NCBI GenBank assembly: GCA_020744425.1
Contig: JAGMUV010000003.1
Location: 3,348,001-3,412,000 of the forward strand
DNA from: Dactylonectria macrodidyma
Lineage: Eukaryota; Ascomycota; Sordariomycetes; Hypocreales; Nectriaceae
Reading direction: 5' to 3'
DNA length: 64,000 bases
Shown: in pieces, positions 24,267-36,703 of the stretch
Layout: the number at the start of each line of letters is the position of its first letter
Numbering within the stretch: the first letter of the stretch is position 1
Made by a program: the position numbers and the translations under genes
The notes under the pieces: model-generated
The model's database searches: none
Told to the model about the DNA's origin: nothing
What the model saw: the letters and a program-made list of their open reading frames with translations, nothing else

Positions 24267-24832
24267 AATGGCTTGCAAGAACCTTGGCAACAGCCCAGCC
24301 CCAGCCAGTCTGGGCAACCTCCGGGACTCCGTGGGCGCACAATCGCAAACTGGACCTGGCTGGCCGGAGATTCGACCTTGAGACTTGGAGCTTTGGAAAC
24401 TATGAAACTCGGCGGCTTCTCGTCCCAATGGTTCCTGTCTTTCACTTCTGAGTGTCGACAAACGTGCCCGATACGGCGCATGGTGGCAATAGGCTCAACA
24501 GGCGCGGTGTCGTGGACAAAGAACCCATCGTTCAGCTCTCTCGCTGGTGCGTCGTCCTGTGGTTCTTTCATGGTGACCAGTCATCTATAGCCAATCGTGC
24601 AACAGCTGTGGTCAGCCCAGCCGGACCTGAAGACGCCCGCGCTCTGATGCAGGGCCCCAAGGGGAACCAGGAGTGATGCGATCTAGAGGGAATAATAAAG
24701 ATGTTTGTTTTGAGCGTGCACCAATGATTCGCCGCTGATGAGGGCATGTCATGTTGGAAGGATGGATAGTTGTAAATTGGACTGCTTGGTCGCCTGGCTG
24801 GCGAGCTGGCTGATGAACTGAGATACGCGGGT

Positions 24833-24851
24833 GGATGGATGGATGGATGGG
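24833..24851. repeat. (GGAT)n tetranucleotide repeat
   Basis: About four and a half GGAT units followed by GGGTGGG, in gene-free DNA. Confidence 0.7.
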
Positions 24852-27450
24852 TGGGCATCATATCCTTGCCGCGCACTTCTTCACTCTACGTACTCTGTCT
24901 CTGCTCCGCTCTCATGACGAAGTATTGTCGCCTTGAGAATGCTGATGACGGGCCTGTTGACGATGCGATTATGACTCTCTGAGACAAGTGGAACATTCCC
25001 GAATCGCCACGCGCATGACCTTGAGAGAAGGTAACATCCAAGAAGGGCTAGAGAAGACGGTGATGCCAGACTGGAAAGGACCATCCAAGACAGCTTTGCG
25101 CCCCTCTCCCCAACTTGCTCCTCCTTCACTCCTCCCCGAATCGTAAGGTTGCCCCGACGTTTGGGGACCCGGACCTGTTTTTCCTTGGTTCTTCAAGGTC
25201 GCGCTGGTTTCACGTTGGTCCATCCTGATAGTCAACATAAACAGTGGCTACCTTTGCTTGACTGGCTGCCAGTAATCGAGGCCGAGAGATATGGAAAAAT
25301 GGCAAATGGAGCTTGGCCGCATCGCTGGGCCTCCTATGTTTCAGCGTGAGTCCAAAAGCAGCACACGGCAGTACCCATGATCGTCCATGGGATGGCTGGG
25401 CCACATGTGGGATCATCTGGATCGTGATACGTAGCTCAGGCAGTTTGCTTGAGAAATTCACTTGTCCTTGTTATGCCCATCCCTCATCGGCCAATCCCCA
25501 ATTTACTCGTCATATCCCTGCGCTGGATCTGGAAGCTCCGGATAGGCTACTCACGAAGTATGGCATCGGCAGACAGGGCAGCTCACCACTTTTGGGTTCT
25601 TGGAGGGGATCGGACTTGCGACTGGGCCTCAAATGGGTCATGGCCACATTGATCCGTACTGTGGTGCTTTTGCGCTGCCCAAAGGGATTTGCGCCAATCC
25701 AAAGAAAATGCGCCGGTGGGATGCGTCCATGGGATGCGATGCGCCCATCAAACATGACGCTTGCGCGCTGTCACCGCCCCGCTCCGTGCATGTTGGATGC
25801 GCTGGCGCAAAAGGGTCAACAACAAAATGCGACAGCAAGGGCCGCGTCGCCGAATCAGCGTCCATCGCAGCCCAGCCAAAGCTACCCGGGTGGTCGCTTC
25901 ATCTCTCCCTCATCAGCCTTTTCCGCGTGCGTCGGCGATGCGTTGCATTTTGTGCGTGTACCGTCCCATATTGGCCGTTGAGGGCTTGAGGGGAGTCGAG
26001 ACGACTCATGTCTTTGCGCCTAGCCCTGGTCAGCCCCCGGCAATGCCATCTGGGTTGCGATGCCGACTTCCAATGGTAGGCCTAGCGCAGTCAAGTTACG
26101 GTGTGTGTCCATGTGCGCCGAACTGGAGAGGACATGGCCTAGAAATGCAAGTCGTCAAAAGACAGGCAGTGGCCCTGCGTACTCCAGTGCGCGAGCGCGA
26201 CCTCCTTGTCAGTGCCTGTTCATTAGGGTGTCGAAAAGCCGATTGCGCCCAGGCTGGCTGCGAGATTGCGCTCTATTGCCTCATATCCCGCCGAGGGTAG
26301 GCCATTAGACATGTCTGGCATGGTGGCGGTCGCTAGATTGTGACGATGCACCCAACGAATCCACTGTAATCGACACCCGTTGGTTCCCGCGCAATCCGTC
26401 GCAATCCGGCGAGATTTGTTGATGCGAAAGCTTACCCTACGCACATATTGATCGACCACCCACACACTCTCCTCCCTTGTAGACTTTGACGTCGAGAAGC
26501 TTTTGAGACGAATGATAGCGTTGATTGAAATCACAGATGCAAGGCGAAGGAATTGCAAGGCTGAGGCGAGATGCTGCGTGCCCGTCAAGTGTCTAATCGT
26601 CCGGCGCATCCTTAACCAATATGTGTCAGAGGCAGTCGCATATCAAATAGTTAAGACGCCTTTACGCACGCTACTCCGAGGATGTATTGCTTGCGCTAGT
26701 AGGGCTTTTCACCTTGATAGCAGCGGGATGGACCGGTCCGAGTTGCGCGATGCGCAAGCCCGATATCTTGATGTTCAACCTGCGTGCAAACCCGCCAGGC
26801 CTCCCCAGGGCATGCACATAGTAACGGCGAAGACACGGCATCGGGGATCATGGGAAGACCATGCCCCTTTGATGATGGATGACTCTGACGGTGAAGCAGC
26901 GTGGCCCAGCAGCGTGGCCCAGCAGGGAGGCCGAAAATGGTGGCGGAGACGTGGGTTTAGTGCAGCTTGCGTGGCGACTCGAGGGGGGGCGATGCCATCC
27001 ACCACGAACAGGTGGATTGGTTCCTGGGGTGCGTAGCCCCGGAATGATTTGTGCTTGGTCCCCGCCGTTCAATCAACTCACGAATTATTACCAATAGAGG
27101 ATGATGCGCTACATATGTAGAAACGATAGTTCTTTTTTTGGTGAACCATCGCTGGCAAGACAGTTCCTCCTGTTGAGCGCAGTGGGTGGTGAGATGAAAC
27201 CACCAGGGCTATTATGGCCTCGGGCTTCGGTTTGACGGGCAAGGGCCGGGCGCGTGCGGTGGCAGAGTGTCCCGAATTGGGCCACGATCAGCCCCCGGCG
27301 CAAGAGGATTCATTGTCTCGGCGGAGTCGGGAATGAAAATGGTAGCAGAGTACCTTTCATCATTTGTCTGCGACGAGGTCTCGGCAAGACGTTCGATATC
27401 TCGAACGTTTTTGTTGTGGTCGATGAACGTTGTTTGGTGTGGAAGGGGTG

Positions 27451-27458
27451 TCACGTGA
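27451..27458. promoter_or_regulatory. TCACGTGA E-box palindrome
   Basis: Perfect 8-base palindrome 1.3 kb upstream of the cyclin B start. Such boxes bind bHLH factors of the Cbf1 or Pho4 type in yeasts; use here is unproven. Confidence 0.25.
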
Positions 27459-28159
27459 AGCCGCGACTAGCTCGTGATCTTCCAGGATCTGCACCGACGC
27501 GGTTGGACAAGATTGATAAAATGATGCATGAACGACGCATTACATGGTGCATGAAGCTTAAAACGGTGGCATATGGCTCACATGTAAACAAAGATGACAG
27601 CACCGGGTATTTTGGATCACTGCAGCCGGTTTTGCGCCCTCTAGGCGGCGAAGATGGATATTCGATGTTGGAAACCAATCGCTGGGAGACGCGACTCCTA
27701 TCGCCAACGCCCCAAACAGGACTAGTCAGGTCTTATCGGGGCAAATCCGCACAATAACCGTCGTGGCTCGTCATACTGCGTGCTGATCCGCCATCGCCGG
27801 GACGACCAGCAGAAATGCTCGCACGAGCCATGAGACGGCCCGTGCACCACATACCTGCAAGCTCCAACTTGAACGAAGCGCGATGGGCTGAGGTCTCCCT
27901 GCGCTAAGGCGTTTAATCTGTGCAGACTGTACTCCGTAAGCTGTTGCATAAACAAACAAACAATCTCCCAGCTTGGCGGAAAAGTGGAGTCGCGCCGCCA
28001 AGAAGCAGTGCCAGCCTGCCAGCCTGGCCAGGTCCCCCCGATCAAGCCACAGCGAACCTGCCAGCCGTTGCCCGTTGCTCGTTGCTCGCTGGTTGCCCGT
28101 TGCACAGTTACGGCGACGCTGCAGCCAAGCCAAGGCAGCTTTGACGACAGCACCTGTGT

Positions 28160-28510
28160 TTTATTTTCCTCCCTGCGCATCCAGCATCCCATCGACTTCG
28201 CTTTTCCTCTCACCACTCGTTTTCCGTCTCTCTCCCTCTCCTTCCTCCCAAAGCATCTCATCGTCAACGCCTGCTTTCCAGGTTCTTGTGGCCGGGCCCC
28301 GAATCTCGCAATTGTTCAGCAACCACCACCGCACTAGGCTCAGTCTCATCACATCCCTGGCCATTCTTCCTGGTCCAAGCCCACCCGTGCCGAAATAACA
28401 CCCCTTTCCCGCCAGCGCCATCGAATCTCCCAAGCTACTTCCCTTTTCCAAACACGGTCATTCATCATCAAAAGCAACCCGACAGGAGAAGCAGCCTCGG
28501 TTCCTAGTCA
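28160..28510 (+). promoter_or_regulatory. Pyrimidine-rich leader/promoter of cyclin B
   Basis: Stretch with many C/T runs (ttcgcttttcctctcacc, tctctccctctccttcctcc) 250-600 bp upstream of the cyclin B ATG. CT-rich blocks of this kind commonly flank transcription starts of strongly expressed genes in filamentous fungi. Confidence 0.35.
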
Positions 28511-28748
28511 TCAGCTCGCCTGAGCCTGTTCGAGATACTCGCGTCTCGCTCGCCGTGTCTCAGAAGCAGCTGATAGGACGACTGCTCCTTGTACAAACAT
28601 CAACTGTACGAGATATCACGACGCGCCACTGTCAGCACCACCTGCAAGAACCGTGTTTTGCCCGGCATTCGAAATTCGAAATCCAATCGCGTGTTATTGA
28701 ACTTGCTTCAGCGTCATACAATCTAACAGCAGCGATTTTCTTTTCATA

Positions 28749-30905
28749 ATGGACGCAAGGGTAAGCTGTTCTGGCATCGTGGCGCGTTTTCTTTGTCCAG
28801 CTTCTTTGACTTATGACTCCTTTGAACTCTCAAGGTTGGCTTGTGTGACAACAGACTAACTGACCTTCTTCCTAGCCTTTCCGACCGCGCGGCGCGGAGA
28901 ACGCCCCTCAGCTTCATCAACGACACAAGTCTATGGGAAATTTGTCGACGATGTCTTCGGCGTCGAATGCTGGGTTCCGTGGCCCTGCCAAGCGGGCTGC
29001 CTTTGGCGACGTGACTAACCTCAGCAAGCATGTTGGTCACGGGCGCGAAGAAGGCAAGGTACTCAAGGTGTACGCGAACAACAACTCATCAGTTGTAGCT
29101 GTTCCGCTGAACAAGGAGAACGTTTTGATCCATGCAAAGGAAGCATTCAGCCGACCAGCCCAGAGAGCTGGAGGTGGTTTCGCCGCCAACCCGAGAGGCG
29201 GTCTTGAGGCAAAGGCCTCGGATGTGAACAAGAAGATTGTTCGCAGTGACTCGCAAGAAAACCGTCCCTCATGCGTCAAGAAAGATACCCAGCCCAAGCC
29301 CTCACATACTGTCTCTACAGGTCTCAATTCTCGCCCTCTACAACCTCGCCACCACAAAAGCCAACCCCAACTGAAGCAACAACAACCTACTCTTCGAAGA
29401 ACTCAAAGCAAGCAACTAGAAACTGTGGTGGCCAAGCAAGACATTATTGAAACTTCCAACGAAGACGCGGAGGCCGCAGCAATGGCTCTACAGGAGGTCG
29501 ATTATGCACACACCCACGCCGCCTACCTTGACTCTCTGTATCTTCCTACCGAGCTAGAGGCTCACATCGACGCGAAGCATCAGGACGACTACGCGGAGCT
29601 GCCTGCAAAGCTCACTGAGATTGCCGAGGAGGAAATCGTTGTGCCCGTTTCTTACGAAGGTGCCCCTCTTCCGGCTATGTCTGAGCCCGAAGAGTGTTGG
29701 GATGAGGAAGACGATGAAGACTTCGACGACCAAGACCAGGCTTACACAACTGCGCACTCATTCCGTTCTCGCGACATGACCTCTGGCGGTGCCACCACCG
29801 TGGTGCCACCCCGTGTCACCGCTCGCGTGCAACGTGAGCTCGAAGAGGCTAAGCTGGAGGTTGAGCGGACTCGCACACAGGACGACATTGAGGAAGAGCT
29901 CTGGGACGTCAGCATGGTTGCTGAGTATGGCGACGATATTTTTGAGTATATGCGGGAACTCGAGGTCCGTTTTGTAACTCTGTTGCACATGAACGTGAAC
30001 TGACATCTGCTACAGATCAAGATGCTTCCCAACCCCCACTATATGGATATCCAAACCGAAATTCAGTGGTCAATGCGATCGGTCCTTATGGATTGGTTGG
30101 TTCAGGTCCACAACCGGTTCGGTCTGCTCCCTGAAACGCTCTTCTTGACGGTCAACTACATCGACCGATTCCTCTCCGCCAAGATCGTCTCGATCGGCAA
30201 GCTTCAGCTGGTTGGCGCAACGGCAATTTTGGTAGCCTCAAAGTACGAAGAGATTAACTGCCCTTCTCTGCAAGAGATTGTGTACATGGTCGACAACGGA
30301 TATACGGCGGATGAGGTGCTCAAGGCGGAGCGGTTCATGCTTAGCATGCTAAACTTCGAGCTGGGCTGGCCTGGTCCTATGAGCTTCCTGCGACGCGTGA
30401 GCAAGGCTGACGACTACGACCTCGAGACGCGCACTCTCGCCAAATATTTCCTCGAGCTCACCATCATGGATGAACGATTCGTGGCCTCACCGCCCAGCTT
30501 CCTCGCCGCGGGTGCGCACTGCTTGTCACGCCTCATTCTGAACAAGGGAGATTGGGTAAGTTGGAGATGTTGATCCCCGGTTCAAGTGCTTGACTAATAT
30601 GTGAACAGAGCAAAGCACACGTGCATTACTCCGGATACTCGTGGAGCCAATTGAAGTCGCTCGTCACCATGATGATTGAGTGCTGCGACCGCCCCCACCT
30701 TCACCACGCAGCGGTGTTCGAGAAGTACGCGGAGCGACGATTTAAAGAGGCGTCGCTTTGTGTCCAGAGCGCTCTCGATGCTGGGTTCATGCTGCCTCAC
30801 CAGTCGTCACCGATCCGTCGGTTGTCGTCGCAAGACTCGTATCGCGAGAGCAGCGCCGAGGTGCAGTACGCTTCGCACGGCCAACTCGTGCCCATTGAGG
30901 GTTGA
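28749..30905 (+). CDS. nimE: G2/mitotic B-type cyclin
   Basis: The regulatory subunit of Cdc2/Cdk1 that drives entry into mitosis; orthologue of Aspergillus NimE and fission yeast Cdc13. Exons are 28749..28760, 28876..29964, 30016..30555 and 30609..30905, about 645 residues; all three introns are phase 0. The first coding exon has only four codons (MDAR). A destruction box RAAFGDVTN lies at residues 44-52 and a KEN box at 84-86, both marks for anaphase-promoting-complex degradation. After an acidic middle region comes MVAEYGDDIFEYMRELE, then the cyclin box with MRSVLMDWLVQVH near 387-399, IDRFLS and the KYEEINCPS motif. The second cyclin fold contains ELTIMDERF, SPPSFLAAGAHCLSR and HYSGYSW. 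The short variable tail is Ser-rich. The identification is secure; the microexon rests on the only good ATG-donor arrangement in frame. Confidence 0.96.
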
Positions 30906-33900
30906 AGAGGACCGAGACAAGGAAGCCGGCACGCTGCGGCTGACAGCGGCGGCGCACATGTTCGAGATGCAGTGACGGCCTGCGTGGTGCCTGCATGAGC
31001 TTATCACGACTGTATATTGTGTGTCCGAGTTGATTTTGGGTCCCTGCCGCTGCCGATGCCGTCTCGTCGGTGCTCACCGTGGGGTAGTCTTGGACACCGG
31101 CCCGGGACGTGTTTTTTGTTCACCGCGGGGTCGCTCGCCAACACCGGCCCGGGATACGGAGCCGATGAGGCCCAGCTGTCCAGCCAACCATCCATTCAGC
31201 CTCATTTGTCCTTCTGCCGCTTCTAGGCTTTCCGCCTTTCGCCTTAGTCCTCACTTGAGGGCGTTTCTGTTTCACCACCACTTTTTAATAATCACCTGTG
31301 GGTGGATTGCGCGGGCTGGAGTCGACTGGACTGGACCTCGGGAGCAAAGACACGAAAAGAAAAAAAAAAGCAACAAAACATCAACTGCGGGGCCTCTCCT
31401 CTTGTCGGATAGTTTTGACTAACCGTCATGAGGAGAAGGACCTGTAGTACGACTCTGGATGACTGTTATGAGGATCACGACTGCGAAAGGGTTTTCTGCG
31501 TTATCTCGTTTTTAGTTTTACTAGCTGGATCATTCATTGTTGTGTGTTCGGAATTCGGCGTTGCGGGAATCGCAGTCACAATACCACCTAGATCACGCAC
31601 ACCCACGCACACACCCACCAAGAGGAAGGCCATGACCACCACCATGCTGCTTTAGCAGCATGTGTGGTGCAGGGGCAGTAAGATGTGCGATGGATTGCGA
31701 CCCGGGAGATGGATGGGTCATGGCTCAGGAACAGGGAACGTGGGGGGTGTGACAGGGATCTGGTTTGGTCTCGGTTTTGGGTTGGCTTGCGTTTGTTCCG
31801 GAAACGGCGGGCATAGAAGGGATTAATCAATCAATTGAATCAACAATCGCATACGCATGACGGAATCCGATGGGGTGGACGGCGACGGGAACATGTTACT
31901 ATCACCAACACTAACCACAGCATATCTATGCAAAGTCAGCAACTCTCTTTCGCAGTACGGTACTAGGAGAGGAGAGGGGTTTCTGGATGTGTATGACATT
32001 TAATTCCGACCCATCTCGCCTGGGCTGTATTGCAATTCCAAGAACGAACTATCGTGCTACTAATAGAGCTCCCATGAAACTAACAATTGCTCTTACAGGA
32101 GCTCTCATCCCGGCATGTGAGCGCTGCAACCGCAATCGCTGAACCCAAACTTTGGGCAGAAGACGGCAGTGTAACAAGTACAGTATGAGGTATGATGGGA
32201 GCCTCGCAAGTGAGGGACCAGGGTAAAGCGACATGGCACCGCACAGCACATCGCAGCATAACACATGACAACACAGATAGGCACCGCAGAGACGCATGCC
32301 ACGCATTTCAACCCACAGAATCGCATACGCCGTCGCACACACGGAGGACGGGCACGGGGACGGAGCCGTATGGAGCACCACCTAACCAATGTACAGCACA
32401 TGGCCATGTACCCTCCAAGTACCGTGCAAGACGGGTTGGCCGGTCCCACGCAGCCCTCTCCTAGTGTCTGAGCATGGAGAAGCAGAGGCACCACGAGAAC
32501 GTCAGTGGTTCGGGCGAGGGTTTTCCGGCCCCATCTTCAGGATGCTGCCTTTGCTTTTTTCGCAATGCTGTACTTCCCAGGCGGGGAACAATCGCGACAG
32601 CCTTCATGCACTGCAATCTCGAGCCAACATGGTCCATCGCAGCCGTGTCCCGGGACTGCTGCGGTATCGTGCGTGGACGGCGCCGCATTGTCGAATTCCT
32701 GGACGTAGCTACGTGATTTTGTACGTGGTGCTGCAGCATCCACAGACCGAGCTCCTCCGCTACCCCCCGAGATCTAGAACCTGTCCAGAACCCCTACACC
32801 CTACCCTCCCCGACTTTCCCCACTGGTGCCAGTGCTAATGCTTGCTTCTATTCCTCATCCCGCGCTTCACTCATGCGCCTGATGTGCTACTGTGTGTGAA
32901 ATTGTCACCAAGCACCGTCTCCTCTGAGTCCTCGTCAAGCCTTCTTCTCCGGGTTTCTGGAGTAAAAATGGGCCCCCCCATTCTTTTCTCCTCTCCTCCT
33001 CTCTGTATCTCCGCCCACCCTGCCTTTACACCTGGCCTCGCCCTCTCTCGAGCAAAACGGTGAAAGCGGCTTTCGTGCTAGTCCGTGGCCGGGAATTTCC
33101 GGCCCTCCGGAGCTCTGGCACCAAAGGAAAAAGACCCTGGAGGACGGACTCCCCGCCCGGGGGAGCAGCCGGGGGGCGTGTGGATATCGCCGGCACGCGC
33201 GAAACGGGATTGTGGAGGATCTGCGTGTGAGGGAGGAGGACCAACCTGCTTGACTCTCGACTGTGAGCGGTGCGGTTGCGATGCGGATTCAACGGGTTGC
33301 GAATTTGCGGATGGTTGTAGCTTTTGTCTTCCTGTTCAAGAATGTCACAGCGCATACCCCGGGCGGCTGCGGGTCACTGGTCTTGACAAACTACCATTTG
33401 CGGCTTACCATTGCGCATCTGCCATGTTACCATCTGCCATTGCTAGCATCCCAAAGGGCAGGGTCGAAAATCTGGAAACGGCACGCGGCAGACAAGGTGG
33501 AGGGATGCTTGGGACGATACATCCGCGATACCCAGATCCGCGTCCCCTGCTACCAGTTCCAGGTTTCCAGTTCCCACGCTCCTCCGTGCCTCCGGCCTTC
33601 CGTGCACACGGCCGTGTCCGTGTGCCTCGTCTCGTGGTTAGGCCGTTGGGGTTATTAATACGTGCGTATGGGCTCTAAAAGAAAACCTGGAGATGATTTA
33701 CTATTAATTCTGGGGGTTGGCCGCTATTCATATTGCGCTATTACGCTAGCTACGCTACAGATTGCCCCTCCTGGCGATCCCACACGGCGACCATCTCCGG
33801 TGCGGACATCACCTAGGTACGGAGAAGGGCATTGGGATATTCAAGGTACTTACCTGCCTGGGCGCATGTTGGAAAGCTCAAAGGGTCCCCCTAAGGTGAG

Positions 33901-34046
33901 GTACTTTCCAAGAACTTGCGCTAAGCTCAGAGGTAGGTACCCAGCGCTACGGCCCAGCGGAACCGTACAGGGCGAGAGGACGCACTTGGCGCTGTCTCAG
34001 CCGCCCGCCGGGGTAGGTTGAGTTGAGTGTCAGGGCTACCTACTAG

Positions 34047-34078
34047 GGCTGGCTGGCTGGCTGGTTGGTTGGTTGGCC
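34047..34078. repeat. GGCT/GGTT tetranucleotide repeat
   Basis: Four GGCT units, three GGTT units and a GGCC in tandem. Confidence 0.75.
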
Positions 34079-34659
34079 GTCAGCTGAGAGCTCCTTCGAT
34101 ATGTGGTATTTCGCGCAGTTGTGAGAGCAAAGTGAGAAAGACAGAGAGGATGAGAGACGGAAGTGAGATTAGCTGTGAGCACGCAAGCATGACATGTGTC
34201 AGTCGGTCAATATGTAGCTGTGACGGCGGTCAGATCCCACCCACTCGTTCATTGGATCTACGTAATTACACTGAAGGTGTGTGTGCAAATCGGAGCACTG
34301 AACTATGCCACCTTGTTTAACTTACTGACAGGACAGGAATAGCTGCCGCTGAAGCGGGATGCAATGGGCATGTGGATGGGACCGCGATGGGGCTGAACAC
34401 GCGCCATTCATGGTTGATTAAAACACCCCCCCGGCTAGGAAAATGTATTGGCAAATTCACTTACCTCACCTTGCTATGCTTTGCAGTAATATCCGATTGC
34501 CTTTCCTCGTTCAAGCAGGCGACCACTTACACTACTGCGTTAAGCTCACTTGCAGAGGAGAGAAGTAGGAGAGCGAAAAGAATGGATGCGCGCGCACGCA
34601 TGCCCATGGGCCGCCCCCTCCGAAACTCCGGCTGTAGTGGGTCCGTCGTTTGCGCTCCC

Positions 34660-34682
34660 TTTTTTTTTTTTTTTTTTTTTTT
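34660..34682. repeat. Poly(T) run of 23
   Basis: An uninterrupted run of 23 T in gene-free DNA. Its true length may differ because of sequencing slippage. Confidence 0.85.
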
Positions 34683-35987
34683 CTTGTTGGTCATTCATCA
34701 CTCCCCCAGGCCCGGCTCGGTGATGATGATGCCGGTGGTGAGCGAGGGCAGTTGCGGATACATGACGGGCCGTACAGTAAAGAGACTGGGGGTAGGACAC
34801 TCGGGTTCCCGGGATTCCTACGTATCGTCAGCAGGAAAAACTCTAGAAAAAGAAAGAAAAAGAAATGGTGGCTGATGGGAGATCTTGTACGGACGGCATT
34901 AAACAGATTTGATTGATTCGATCCACGGGGAATTATCTATACAGCTGGATGGGACGCGAACTCATTTTGGGATGCTGCTTTATCGTCTCGTGGGTTGATG
35001 GATGCAACAACCGCTGGAGCAGTCAGGGCAGGGCAGGAGGTGCGAGGCCGCGCTCCGTACGCCCATGACCGTCCATGCCCATGGCCGTGACATGCCCCAT
35101 ACTCCATACTCCATCCGCATCCGCATCCACATCCATCCCACTCGCAGTTCAGTCATCCGCCATGGCCATGGAGCAGTAACTGCATATGACTGACTCTTGG
35201 CCTCTAGGCTCTCTCTCTTGTTGTGTCTCTCCCACACGCTCAGGCTCACGCGCTCATTATCATCCCGATCCCATGCCCATACTTCCCAATTGACCCTCCT
35301 CGACGCCTCATTTTGCGTCTGTGGTCCTGCTCTACATATGTACTGTAGATTGCTTAACTTAACTTAACACTAATAATTACCATGTATGGACGGACGCGCT
35401 CCTCCGCACGTGGAGTTGGCTGGCTGGGGCGCGCACCGGCGACATGGCAGATGGACAGAGACGACCCTGGCCCTGGTTTCGTTTCCCTTTTTGCACACCC
35501 AGGCCGATTGCCGCACCATGGATGTGGTACCGGTACCGTGGGGTGACGTCTGTCTGTCTGTTCTGTCATAGGTACGCATACCATCACACACAACAGCACT
35601 CTCAGTAGCAGTATCGGCGGCCACTGTCATCAACAAGGCGCCACTCAACCTCTCTCGGGGGGGAAAGGCTGCCGCCCTGACCAAAATAATCACAGAATAA
35701 TCTCAAAACGGGAATCCCACCACATCACACATTAGACTCATTCAAGGTACTCGTCGCCACATACAATGTTAGCTGCGCCGTAAGGTAGCTTGTGTTGCGC
35801 CCCCATCTCTCTCTCTCTCTCTCAGGCTCTGCCCACCAAGAAGGTCCACTAAAACGGAGACTGTCGGCGCGCCTCCAGCGGTTCAAAACGACATGCCCGC
35901 AACCCGTCTACTCGCCGCTGGTCCGGTTTTCGCTCGCTTGACCGCCGCACGCTGCCCCGCCACGCCCAGTGAGTCCCAAATTGCCCA

Positions 35988-36004
35988 CCCCCCCCCCCCC
36001 CCCC
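35988..36004. repeat. Poly(C) run of 17
   Basis: An uninterrupted run of 17 C about 700 bp upstream of the carrier gene start. The length is uncertain for the usual homopolymer reasons. On the minus strand it is a G tract that could stack or form higher-order structure. Confidence 0.85.
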
Positions 36005-36286
36005 TAAACCCCGGTGGCGTCCGCAAGGTCACCAAGGTACCTCTCAGGTCCCTCTCGCTCGTTCCCGTCCACAGGTCTCGCAGGTCTTTCAGGCCTTGCA
36101 GGTCCCCACGAAACCTGGAAGGCACCTACTACGTACCTATCCAGCGAAGCCTCCAGGTCCACCCCGGGCCAACCACCGGCCCCGATAGCAAATTTATGCC
36201 AAAATCTTGCACTCGCCGCTTCGCCCGCTCCTCACATCTCGACTCGACTCGTCTCGACCCTCAGACTCAGGCTTTGCGCATTACCA

Positions 36287-36660
36287 ATTGGCGCTTCTCT
36301 CTCGTCTCTCCGCCCTCTTTCTCGCCACCCTTCCCTTGATTTTCTGCTTTCTTCCTCCAAAATACCCCCCGAGACACAAGCGCGCGTGGCCAACTCTGTT
36401 TCTGTCGCAGCCGCTGCCCACTTTCTCCCTTGGACTTTTTCCCTTCTCACCTGGCCTTGTGTTTCCGTTCCACATTATAGAGACTACCCCCCCTCCACTT
36501 CTCTTTGACCAACCCTTCAACCTTCCACTGGGTCCTCAGACCACTCCCGACTTGACCAGCCTCAGCCCACTCGGCCGTCCGCTTCGCCAGCTTCATCCGC
36601 TTCGTCCCTGATCGGTTCGCCCTTCCCGGCCGTCAATTGCGAATCTCCCCTCTTGACTCC
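36287..36660 (+). promoter_or_regulatory. Pyrimidine-rich leader of the aspartate/glutamate carrier
   Basis: About 370 bp of C/T-rich sequence (ttcccttgattttctgcttt, ttttcccttctcacctgg) ending about 45 bp before the ATG. This is typical of the transcription start and leader of highly expressed fungal genes. Confidence 0.4.
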
Positions 36661-36703
36661 GAATTCCCTCGCCTCCGAGTCGTCTCCGAACCCGATTCCA
36701 AAC

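Larger units (their letters stand above)
21810..28748. other. Gene-free divergent region, 6.9 kb
   Basis: Upstream DNA of the zinc-cluster gene (leftward) and cyclin B (rightward). Many frames above 60 codons exist, but all look like composition artefacts, including poly-His/Thr reading of the CA repeat. It contains microsatellites, one TCACGTGA box and a pyrimidine-rich leader before cyclin B. Long untranslated leaders or noncoding RNAs are possible but cannot be seen here. Confidence 0.5.
30906..36703. other. Gene-free region, 5.8 kb, upstream of the aspartate/glutamate carrier
   Basis: Between cyclin B and the carrier gene. It holds homopolymer runs, a GGCT/GGTT repeat and dispersed AGGTA-type motifs around 33.8-34.0 kb. 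The open frames present are short, lack ATG starts or follow base composition. No gene is supported. Confidence 0.5.

Noticed and set aside
23805..24590. Plus-strand open frame of 261 codons
   Set aside because: Its middle is a Thr/His run from the CA microsatellite and the flanks resemble no protein; a composition artefact.
25313..25981. Plus-strand frame of 222 codons
   Set aside because: Begins at a non-ATG codon and overlaps comparable frames on the same and the opposite strand; no recognisable domain.
33085..33678. Cys-rich frame of 197 codons that might suggest a small secreted protein
   Set aside because: Starts at GTG, has no signal peptide, and the cysteines are confined to one short stretch; another frame overlaps it.
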